In this document: positions 1-6,198 of the stretch, one piece after another | How the letters are laid out: every line of letters begins with the position of its first letter | How positions within the stretch are numbered: position 1 is the stretch's first letter | Source of the DNA: an uncultured bacterium | GTDB taxonomy: Bacteria; Cyanobacteriota; Vampirovibrionia; Gastranaerophilales; Gastranaerophilaceae | Direction: 5' to 3' | Length of the DNA: 8,394 nucleotides | NCBI GenBank assembly: GCA_902772945.1 | Contig: CACYCU010000034.1 | Location: 1 to 8,394 of the forward strand | Notes under the pieces: generated by a model | Told to the model about the DNA's origin: nothing | Databases searched by the model: none | What the model saw: only the letters and a program-made list of their open reading frames with translations | Made by a program: the position numbers and the translations under genes

Positions 1-1
1 G

Positions 2-1579
2 ATTTCTGCTCAAAATAACCCTTTAATTGATGAAAAAGTTTTAACAGCCATTGATGATGGTGTTGATTTATACGTAGAATATTTAAAATCAGGAGTAGCT
101 CAAAAAAACAGTTTAAAAATGATCAATCAATTAAATAACAAAATATACATTGAAAATGTTGGCGGCTCCGCATACAGAACATTATCAAGAGTGCTTAAAA
201 AATTAAATATCTCAGATAAATTCTGTTGGTTTAACACAGAAGAAGATCCTTTTTTTCATTCAATCGGCAAATATGACCACACCCCAAAAGGAGAAAAGGC
301 TTTTTATGATTATTCGGTAGATGCAACCGTACTTGCCAAAAGAATTGGAGGTGAAAAGTTCTTTCCGGTCATTGAAACGTTACACTATAACGAAAAACTA
401 AAAGATACACCCAAAGGGACTGCCATTTTGATTACCGATCCGGATCATGACAGACTTACAATATGTCAAACCGAAAGTATTTCAAGAGAAAATGAGTTAA
501 AAGAATTGGGTATTGATTATATAGAATTAAATCATGATACAATCTTGACCGTATTTACAGCTAATCAGGCGTTTTTGATGCTTATGGATTTTTGGGCTAA
601 ACAGTTAAAAGCGCAAAAGCTTTGGGATAATCATCCGAGATTTATGATAAAAACAACAGCTTCCGCAATTTCTTGGGATGAATGGGCTAAAAAGCAAGGG
701 GTAAAAGTTGTTAATGTACCTGTTGGGTTTAAAGAAATTGCAAACATAATGAAAAAAGTTGAATTAAAACTAAAAAACAATCCGGGAAAAGAGGTTGTTA
801 TTGATGATGTATTTTCCAATCCTATTAATCTGGGTATAAACCCAAGATTACTATTTGCGGGTGAAGAATCAGGCGGAATGATTATGGGTTGCGAAGATTT
901 AATAAAATCACAAAACGGCCGTATTGCAATAGCAATGAGAGAAAAGAGTGCTACAGAAGCAATCATAGTAGCAGCCTCTTTAATTGCAGAGCTAGAAAAA
1001 CATAAGCAATCATTATCAGAGTATTTAAAACAAATATTTGAAGAAAATAATATTATAGGTAAATTTGATACAAGAGTCGATATAGCATATTATAACGAAT
1101 CTGAACCCGATATTAATAAATTAAAAGAAGAAAAAGTTTTAGGTGAAGCTAAACGAACAAAAAATGATCTGTTTTATCTTTCAATGGCAATTGCCGTCAA
1201 AGAAGGCAAAATGACACTTGAAGATGTTAAAGAAGTTCTTAATGATGCATTTTTAAGTCTTATTTTTGACAATTTAGTATCAATAAAATTTGTCGGAGAC
1301 GGAACATATCTAGAATATACTGACAAATATATTGAAATAAGACCATCCGGAACTGATGCCAAAACAAAAGCCTACGGAGGCGGAGCAGACAAAGGTATTA
1401 TTGAAACATATGCAGGAGCACTGGGCAACTACTCAGGCGAAAGAACCGAACTGCATAAAAAATTTATCAACGAAAAATTCTATAACTCAGCAAAAGATAT
1501 TGCTATGAAATATTATCTTGAATTTGTTGATAAAGACGCAAATAATGAAAAATTTGAGATACCCAAATACGATTTTTAA
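2..1579 (+). CDS. Phosphohexomutase-superfamily enzyme (phosphoglucomutase/phosphomannomutase-like), 5' truncated
   Basis: The enzyme moves a phosphate between C1 and C6 (or C5) of a sugar phosphate in the cytosol. The frame is open from base 2 through the first in-frame ATG at 119, so that ATG is internal and the true start lies outside the window; 525 codons are visible. Family motifs, with their positions: the metal-binding loop DPDHDR (437-454), the sugar-binding loop GEESGG (860-877) and the phosphate-binding loop RPSGT (1340-1354). The active-site serine loop (TASHNP in the family) is not present and should be in the missing N-terminus. The metal loop has His where the family usually has Gly or Ala. 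deoC starts 12 bp downstream, so the substrate may be a (deoxy)ribose phosphate rather than a hexose phosphate; this is inference. The superfamily is secure, the substrate is not. Confidence 0.9.
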   Translation: MSAQNNPLIDEKVLTAIDDGVDLYVEYLKSGVAQKNSLKMINQLNNKIYIENVGGSAYRTLSRVLKKLNISDKFCWFNTEEDPFFHSIGKYDHTPKGEKAFYDYSVDATVLAKRIGGEKFFPVIETLHYNEKLKDTPKGTAILITDPDHDRLTICQTESISRENELKELGIDYIELNHDTILTVFTANQAFLMLMDFWAKQLKAQKLWDNHPRFMIKTTASAISWDEWAKKQGVKVVNVPVGFKEIANIMKKVELKLKNNPGKEVVIDDVFSNPINLGINPRLLFAGEESGGMIMGCEDLIKSQNGRIAIAMREKSATEAIIVAASLIAELEKHKQSLSEYLKQIFEENNIIGKFDTRVDIAYYNESEPDINKLKEEKVLGEAKRTKNDLFYLSMAIAVKEGKMTLEDVKEVLNDAFLSLIFDNLVSIKFVGDGTYLEYTDKYIEIRPSGTDAKTKAYGGGADKGIIETYAGALGNYSGERTELHKKFINEKFYNSAKDIAMKYYLEFVDKDANNEKFEIPKYDF

Positions 1580-1583
1580 GGAA
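1578..1583 (+). promoter_or_regulatory. Ribosome binding site of deoC
   Basis: AAGGAA overlaps the TAA stop of the preceding gene and sits 8 bp before the deoC ATG. It fixes the deoC start and supports translational coupling with the upstream mutase gene. Confidence 0.7.
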
Positions 1584-1591
1584 ATATAACT

Positions 1592-2242
1592 ATGGAAAAA
1601 TTAAATCAACATATTGAACACACTTTACTCAAACAGGATGCTAAACTTGAAGATTTTATAAAACTCTTTCAAGAAGCTAAAGAGCATAAATTTCTGGGAG
1701 TTTGTATAAATCCTGAATATGTTAAATTAGCAAAAGAAAACCTATCCGGTACAAATATAAAAATCGTTACAGTAATAGGTTTTCCTCTTGGTGCAAACAG
1801 ATCGGATGTTAAGGCATTTGAGGCATCAAGAGCAATTGAAGACGGTGCTGATGAAATAGATATGGTTATAAACGTTACAGCTATAAAAAATAAAGATTAT
1901 AAATACGTTGTAAATGATATTAAAACTGTAAAACTAGCCTGCAAAGACAAACCTCTAAAAGTAATCCTAGAAACAGATCTTTTAGAAAAAGACGAAATAA
2001 AAAAAGCCTGCGAACTTTGTATAGAAGGAGGGGCTGATTTTGTAAAGACGTCAACAGGCTTTGTAAAAAACGGCGTCGGAGCAAAAGTTGAGGATGTCGA
2101 ACAAATGTACAAAATTGTATCACCACATGGCCTGAAAGTTAAAGCTTCCGGTGGAATCAGAGATAAAGAAGCTGCAATCGCAATGATTAACGCAGGTGCA
2201 GAAAGACTAGGTACAAGTTCAGGCGTAAAAATTGTCAGTTAA
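1592..2242 (+). CDS. deoC: Deoxyribose-phosphate aldolase
   Basis: This cytosolic class I aldolase cleaves 2-deoxy-D-ribose 5-phosphate into glyceraldehyde 3-phosphate and acetaldehyde, the last step of deoxynucleoside catabolism. The 216-residue protein spans a whole TIM barrel of normal length. Visible signatures are VCINPEYV (37-44), GFPLGAN (63-69), DEIDMVIN (87-94, with the conserved Asp at 90), GADFVKTSTGF (147-157, with Schiff-base Lys152) and VKASGGIRD (183-191, with the second catalytic Lys184). The final TSSG (208-211) is the phosphate-binding end of the barrel. The gene follows the mutase by 12 bp with an SD overlapping its stop, so the two are probably co-transcribed. No deoA, deoB or deoD is visible here. 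No oddities were seen and the identification is firm. Confidence 0.96.
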   Translation: MEKLNQHIEHTLLKQDAKLEDFIKLFQEAKEHKFLGVCINPEYVKLAKENLSGTNIKIVTVIGFPLGANRSDVKAFEASRAIEDGADEIDMVINVTAIKNKDYKYVVNDIKTVKLACKDKPLKVILETDLLEKDEIKKACELCIEGGADFVKTSTGFVKNGVGAKVEDVEQMYKIVSPHGLKVKASGGIRDKEAAIAMINAGAERLGTSSGVKIVS

Positions 2243-2323
2243 TATTTGTTACATTTCTTTATTTTTGACTATATAAAAGCAAATTTTATTTTTACGGTTT
2301 TTATAACAAGCAAGGAGAAACAA
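2243..2323 (+). other. Intergenic leader upstream of the 146-aa gene
   Basis: This 81-bp AT-rich gap holds a TTGACT at 2265-2270, which resembles a -35 box, but no well-spaced -10 follows. TATAAC at 2302-2307 is 31 bp downstream, too far to pair with it. AAGGAG at 2312-2317 is the clear SD for the ATG at 2324. I see no GC-rich hairpin that would terminate the deoC operon, so readthrough is possible. Confidence 0.35.
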
Positions 2324-2764
2324 ATGCAAGTTCAGAAAGTTAGTTTCACATCATCAGAAACGCCTCAAAAACCGAAAAAAGAATCAGCTTTATACAGAAA
2401 AGAAGGTTATATGAATTTATTAAGAGCTTCTCAATTTACTGAAGGGCTTTTAGGAGGATATGCCGTATTAGAAACTATTGATAAATTTCAATTAATCAAA
2501 AATAAAAGAAATTTACCTGCCAAAACACTTAAACAAATAGCTTGGAAACACACAAAATATAACTTATTAGGCGGTGTTGCAACAGGAGTTTTATCAGCAC
2601 TAATTGGGAAATATTTTACTGATAAATATACAATACCTCTTAACGAAAAAATAAGTGACTGGGCTGATAAACAGAACAGAATTAATGCAAAAGCCAAAGA
2701 ATTAATCGAAGCAGAAGATAATTTAAATAAAGAGAAAACTGAATCCAATAAAAAATCAGAATAA
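2324..2764 (+). CDS. Unrecognised 146-aa protein with two hydrophobic segments and charged C-terminus
   Basis: I do not recognise this family. The ATG at 2324 is chosen because AAGGAG lies 6 bp upstream. An in-frame ATG at 2246 would add 26 hydrophobic residues but has no SD, starts only 3 bp after the deoC stop and would translate through this SD. From 2324 the protein opens with MQVQKVSFTSSETPQKPKK, a short leader with a VSFT tetrapeptide and a Pro/Lys linker, like the leaders of the two minus-strand hydrolases in this window. Gly-rich hydrophobic stretches lie at about 41-50 and 81-95 and could be short membrane or membrane-apposed helices. Residues 106-146 are highly charged and probably helical. 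There is no Sec signal and no catalytic motif. It sits 42 bp before flhB, so a link to the cell envelope or flagellum is possible but unproven. Confidence 0.7.
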   Translation: MQVQKVSFTSSETPQKPKKESALYRKEGYMNLLRASQFTEGLLGGYAVLETIDKFQLIKNKRNLPAKTLKQIAWKHTKYNLLGGVATGVLSALIGKYFTDKYTIPLNEKISDWADKQNRINAKAKELIEAEDNLNKEKTESNKKSE

Positions 2765-2776
2765 CACAATTTGACC

Positions 2777-2806
2777 ATGCTATAATATTCATTAAGGAAA
2801 TAGCAT
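2777..2806 (+). repeat. 7-bp inverted repeat framing the flhB -10 and RBS
   Basis: ATGCTAT (2777-2783) and ATAGCAT (2800-2806) are exact inverted copies separated by 16 bp. The left arm overlaps the extended -10, the right arm abuts the ATG, and the SD AAGGAA (2794-2799) lies between them. It could be an operator, or in a readthrough transcript a hairpin with the SD in its loop. A chance match in AT-rich DNA is also possible. Confidence 0.3.
2778..2786 (+). promoter_or_regulatory. Extended -10 promoter element for flhB
   Basis: TGCTATAAT is a consensus sigma-70 extended -10 (TG-n-TATAAT). It ends 20 bp before the flhB ATG, so transcription would begin near 2793 and give a leader of about 14 nt that still contains the SD. 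There is no good -35 at the expected distance. The nearby TTGACC (2771-2776) is only 4 bp away and cannot serve as one. Confidence 0.5.
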
Positions 2807-3883
2807 ATGGGCGATGAAGATAAACAATTTGATGCCACACCAAGAAAACTTGAACAGGCAAGAAAAGAAGGGCAAGTCGTAAAGTCAAAAGATTTTTCAA
2901 CTGCAATATCGTTGCTTGTTCTGTTTTCTGTAATCTTTGGACTTGCCCCGTTTATTTGGAATCAAATTGTCCAAATGTATACACTTTTATATGAACAAAT
3001 TCCGAATGCCCACATTTCAGGAATTGGAAGTGCTTATATTGCAACAGTAACAATCAAATGTGCGGTACTAATAATCGGTCCTATACTTTTTATCGCTTGG
3101 TTTATGGCTATCTTAGCTGACTTTATACAAGTCGGACCGCTTGTTGCAACAGCTCCTTTAATGCCAAAACTAGATAAGCTTAACCCTACAAAATATTTTA
3201 AAAATATAATGTCTGTCAAAACACTATTCGAACTTTTTAAAAATATTATTAAGGTTGTATTACTTGGTTTTATCGGATACAGCGTATATATGCAGCATAT
3301 AGAAAGTATTCTTATGCTTGCTGCAATAGATAACAATTTTGCAGTAATGATTGAATTTGGCAAACTGATAACAGAATTTATATTTAAAGCATGTCTTGCC
3401 TTTTTAGTAATTGCAGCGGCTGATTACGGAGTCACAAAATGGAAATTTCTAAAAGACCAAAAAATGTCTTTTAAAGAAATTAAAGATGAATACAAAAACA
3501 CAGAAGGTGATCCGAACGTAAAAGCCGCACTTAGACAAAGGCGTATGCAAATGTTACAAAGAGGTATGATGGATGCAGTACCTGATGCTGATTTTGTAGT
3601 TACAAACCCAACTCATATTGCATGCGCACTAAAATACGAAGCAGAAGAAATGGCATCACCTATGCTTATCGCAAAAGGAACAGAACTTATTGCAAAACAA
3701 ATTATCAATATTGCAAAAGAACACGGTGTTCCCGTAATCGAAAATGCTCCTGTTGCAAGAGCATTATACAAAATGGTTGATTTAAATCAGCAAATACCGC
3801 CAGAATTGTACAAAGCAATTGCAGAAATTCTTCTATTTGTATATAAATTAAAAAATACTACAAATAAAGGGCATATAAATTAA
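2807..3883 (+). CDS. flhB: Flagellar type III export switch protein FlhB
   Basis: FlhB is the inner-membrane component of the flagellar export gate. It switches substrate specificity from rod/hook to filament subunits after cleaving itself. The 358-residue protein starts with the family signature of an acidic residue run, ATPRKLEQARKEGQV (10-24) and KSKDF (26-30). About four membrane segments follow, near 31-52, 78-105, 145-165 and 188-208. After them comes a basic cytoplasmic linker and the autocleavage motif NPTH (267-270, cut after Asn267), followed by the C-terminal domain ending near 348. The length is normal for FlhB. The start is supported by AAGGAA 7 bp upstream. A FliA-like sigma factor lies 27 bp downstream, which favours a flagellar FlhB over a virulence SctU/YscU homologue. 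No other flagellar genes fall in the window. Confidence 0.96.
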   Translation: MGDEDKQFDATPRKLEQARKEGQVVKSKDFSTAISLLVLFSVIFGLAPFIWNQIVQMYTLLYEQIPNAHISGIGSAYIATVTIKCAVLIIGPILFIAWFMAILADFIQVGPLVATAPLMPKLDKLNPTKYFKNIMSVKTLFELFKNIIKVVLLGFIGYSVYMQHIESILMLAAIDNNFAVMIEFGKLITEFIFKACLAFLVIAAADYGVTKWKFLKDQKMSFKEIKDEYKNTEGDPNVKAALRQRRMQMLQRGMMDAVPDADFVVTNPTHIACALKYEAEEMASPMLIAKGTELIAKQIINIAKEHGVPVIENAPVARALYKMVDLNQQIPPELYKAIAEILLFVYKLKNTTNKGHIN

Positions 3884-3889
3884 AATCTG

Positions 3890-3898
3890 TGATAGAAT
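3890..3898 (+). promoter_or_regulatory. Extended -10 element upstream of the sigma factor gene
   Basis: TGATAGAAT fits the extended -10 pattern with one mismatch in the hexamer. It ends 12 bp before the annotated ATG, so the transcript would start about 6 nt before the start codon. No SD-like sequence lies between this element and the ATG, so messages from this promoter would be near-leaderless. Confidence 0.4.
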
Positions 3899-3910
3899 AA
3901 AATTGTAATC

Positions 3911-4573
3911 ATGGTTATGCAAGATAAAAATAAACTACAAGAATATATAGATTTGGTTCAAAGAGTCGCAAAGGTTGAACATAGACGTATACCTTCGCAT
4001 ATGGTTGATTATGAAGAACTTGTATCTATCGGAATATTGGCAATTCAAGCATTAATAAAAAATAAAACACCCGAACAGCTTGAAAGATATAATTCCGCAT
4101 ACATCGCAACAGCCGTAAGATGGGCTATCAGAAACGAATTAAGAATCAGATATAAATGGTACTCTTTAAAACACAAATCAGATGATGAGTATGATGAAGA
4201 AGAAGCAGTAGAAGGCATGGATATGCAAAAGGCAAAAGTTCGTGAAGCTGTTTACGAAACTATTTTGTCAATTGATGGTTTGGCTGCAGCTGCAAGCGAC
4301 AACGATTCGCCTTTTGACTTTTTAAAAGATCCTCACGCTCAACCTGATGAAAGTGCAGAAATTACTGAAATGGGTCGTATGATAAGGGCAGCTATTGCAA
4401 AATTGCCCGCAAAAGAAAGAACTGTCGTTGAATACAGATTTTACAGAAACATGCAAGTTAAAGATATAGCACGTCAAGTAGGGCTATCTCCTTCTCGTGT
4501 AACTCGTATTGTTCAATCTTCATTAAATTCAGTAAAAGAATACTTGAATGCTCACGAACAATTCGGGTATTAA
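3911..4573 (+). CDS. fliA: FliA-type (sigma-28 family) RNA polymerase sigma factor
   Basis: This sigma-70 family factor probably directs RNA polymerase to late flagellar promoters. Of its 220 residues, 13-80 resemble sigma region 2, including RRIPSHMVDYEEL (25-37) and the RWAIRNELR helix (70-78). Residues 113-153 (YETILSIDG and an acidic stretch) match the FliA/SigD segment just before region 4. Region 4 runs about 156-212 (AAIAKLPAKERTVVEYRF, then the KDIARQVGLSPSRVTRIVQS helix-turn-helix). Between regions 2 and 4, the helical region 3 of FliA/SigD seems replaced by an acidic linker (DDEYDEEEAVEGMD, 91-104). No SD precedes ATG 3911. ATG 3917 is an alternative start two codons in. It follows flhB by 27 bp. 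The sigma family is firm and the flagellar role is likely; a general stress-type role cannot be excluded. Confidence 0.85.
   Translation: MVMQDKNKLQEYIDLVQRVAKVEHRRIPSHMVDYEELVSIGILAIQALIKNKTPEQLERYNSAYIATAVRWAIRNELRIRYKWYSLKHKSDDEYDEEEAVEGMDMQKAKVREAVYETILSIDGLAAAASDNDSPFDFLKDPHAQPDESAEITEMGRMIRAAIAKLPAKERTVVEYRFYRNMQVKDIARQVGLSPSRVTRIVQSSLNSVKEYLNAHEQFGY
4570..4573. other. Overlapping convergent stop codons
   Basis: The bases TTAA provide the TAA stop of the sigma factor gene on the plus strand (4571-4573) and of the nucleotidase gene on the minus strand (4572-4570). There is no room for an intergenic terminator, and I see no strong hairpin with a U-tract near either side. Confidence 0.9.
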
Positions 4574-6123
4574 TCAATTATTGTTATTCTGCCGTCATCT
4601 TTTATTTCTACAGGAGCAGTCTGCTTTTTGATAAAGTCACAAGTCAGTTTATCTTTATCAAAATCAAAAACCTCGTCAACTTTTCCTGATTCTATTTTGT
4701 TTTCAAAAATACTATCGCCTCCGGAAGCCATAAAATCGTCCATTGCAACAGAATAAACTTTGTTTGGATTTGGATTGTTTATATCAATAGAAGTTTCATT
4801 ATTGTTTTTATCAATATAAGATATAGACTTAATTTCACCCTGCTTTGTCACTGTATATTTAAGTCCGGACGGCATCATTATGCCGGGTTTGCTTCCCGGA
4901 TCCGTAAATGATTTTGCACTTTTTTTTATTGCATCAACAATTTCCGGCTCGGTTAGCTTTAGCTTTACCATATTATTTTTCAACGGAACAACTTCAAATA
5001 CACCTCTTGAATCAATTGGACCAGCTTCAAAAAAACCTCTGACATTTCCTGCATTAGTCAGCGCAATATCAACATCAAATTCTTTTCTTACAGCATCCAT
5101 TATAAAAAACGCATTCGGATTTGGGTCTAAAAGACGATTTTTAGAAGGACCCGGGGCAGATTTAATTTCACCTAGTTGCTCGGGTTTGCCAAGAATTTGG
5201 TCAAAAACACCTTTCAAAACTCTGTTTCTTTTAAATCCTACACTTGGCGTAACATTATTTTGTGCTTTTATTATAATGCCTTTTTCATCATCCCAGGTAA
5301 CTTTCAGATTTCCGAAGTATTCTCCGTCTTTTCCTGCTTGAGTAATAATAACAGGTTCATTTGATTTTGAATACAACAAATTTTTACCTACTTCAATACC
5401 TTTTAAAAGATCATGAGTATGACCGCCTATAATAATATCAATCCCATCCGTTTCCTTTGCAATTTGCTGATCTTTGGTTAAACCGCAATGAGAAAGAAGA
5501 ATTATTTTATTTATACCCTGCTTTTTATATTCATTTACAGCATTTTGAAGTTCTTTCAATGTGTCATCAAAATTATCAACACCAATTTGTTTTCTTGAAT
5601 CATTGTCTCTTATTCTTTCGTGCAAATCCGGCGGAGCAAGCCCGATTATAGCATATTTATGGCCGTTTTTATCAGCAACAAAAGATTTTTCAATAACGCT
5701 GTTAAGCGGGTTATCTTGAGGAATTTTTAAATTTAATCCTAAACTTTTAAATTTGGCATTTTCTTTTGCCTTTGCAATTTCAGGCGGGTTTGCATCATAT
5801 TCATGATTTCCGTCAGCTGTCGCTTCGACTCCAACTCCATTCATATATGTATTTGCAGCCTTTACAAGATTCAAGTCAGCACCTGCGGATATATCTCCTG
5901 CCGAAAGCACAAACTTGTCAGCATTTACATCTTTATTTAAATAATCATAATGCTGTTTTGCTGTGTATATTCTGGCCATATTACCGATTCGGCCATGAAT
6001 ATCATTTATATAAAAAATATCTGTATCTACAGTTTTAACATTATCATTTTTCTGAAAAGTTAAATTAGCTCGCCTGCTTGGTAAAGAATTTTGTATTTGA
6101 AATGTATTTACTAATAAATTCAT
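4570..6123 (-). CDS. UshA-type 5'-nucleotidase / metallophosphoesterase
   Basis: This two-domain phosphohydrolase probably removes phosphate from nucleotides or similar phosphoesters. All metal-site motifs of the calcineurin-like N-terminal domain are present: NDIHGR (40-45), SAGD (74-77), GNHEYD (105-110), SHCG (211-214) and GGHTHD (233-238). The C-terminal 5'-nucleotidase domain shows NAGNVRG (357-363), VVPLKNNM (378-385) and the closing DDFMASGGDS (462-471). At 517 residues it has the family's usual length. The N-terminus is not a Sec signal: it has no basic n-region plus hydrophobic core and reads as a polar leader ending in NLTFQKND (20-27). Most UshA relatives are periplasmic or wall-anchored, so its location is unclear. 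An AAGG lies about 10 bp before the ATG. It follows the peptidase-like gene on the same strand after a 75-bp gap. Its stop overlaps that of the sigma factor gene. Confidence 0.93.
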   Translation of the reverse strand: MNLLVNTFQIQNSLPSRRANLTFQKNDNVKTVDTDIFYINDIHGRIGNMARIYTAKQHYDYLNKDVNADKFVLSAGDISAGADLNLVKAANTYMNGVGVEATADGNHEYDANPPEIAKAKENAKFKSLGLNLKIPQDNPLNSVIEKSFVADKNGHKYAIIGLAPPDLHERIRDNDSRKQIGVDNFDDTLKELQNAVNEYKKQGINKIILLSHCGLTKDQQIAKETDGIDIIIGGHTHDLLKGIEVGKNLLYSKSNEPVIITQAGKDGEYFGNLKVTWDDEKGIIIKAQNNVTPSVGFKRNRVLKGVFDQILGKPEQLGEIKSAPGPSKNRLLDPNPNAFFIMDAVRKEFDVDIALTNAGNVRGFFEAGPIDSRGVFEVVPLKNNMVKLKLTEPEIVDAIKKSAKSFTDPGSKPGIMMPSGLKYTVTKQGEIKSISYIDKNNNETSIDINNPNPNKVYSVAMDDFMASGGDSIFENKIESGKVDEVFDFDKDKLTCDFIKKQTAPVEIKDDGRITIID

Positions 6124-6152
6124 TTTAAACTGACCTTTTTTCTATTAAACAC

Positions 6153-6180
6153 TATAAAAATATTTTTTGCTATTTTTATA
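6153..6180. repeat. AT-only 10-bp inverted repeat between two minus-strand genes
   Basis: TATAAAAATA (6153-6162) and TATTTTTATA (6171-6180) are exact inverted copies with an 8-bp spacer. They lie in the 75-bp gap after the peptidase-like gene and before the nucleotidase gene. With no G or C in the stem it is a weak terminator at best. It could be a regulatory site or a by-product of AT-rich composition. No convincing -35/-10 pair for the nucleotidase gene was found in this gap. Confidence 0.35.
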
Positions 6181-6198
6181 TTTGAATATTAATGAAAA

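Noticed and set aside
631..966. Minus-strand 111-residue open frame
   Set aside because: It is antisense to the conserved core of the mutase gene, including its sugar-binding loop, and shows no motif of its own.
119..1579. ATG at 119 as the real start of the mutase gene
   Set aside because: The same frame is open from base 2 with plausible coding sequence, there is no SD before 119, and the family's N-terminal active-site loop is missing, so the gene is truncated by the window edge.
2265..2307. TTGACT...TATAAC as a promoter for the 146-aa gene
   Set aside because: The spacing of 31 bp is far outside the 16-18 bp range.
2246..2323. Upstream ATG for the 146-aa gene
   Set aside because: It has no SD, starts 3 bp after the deoC stop, and would place the strong AAGGAG inside the coding region. 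The ATG at 2324 also matches the leader seen in other proteins here.
4880..5341. Plus-strand 153-residue open frame
   Set aside because: It lies wholly inside the nucleotidase gene on the opposite strand, which has complete family motifs, and it shows no SD or recognisable domain.
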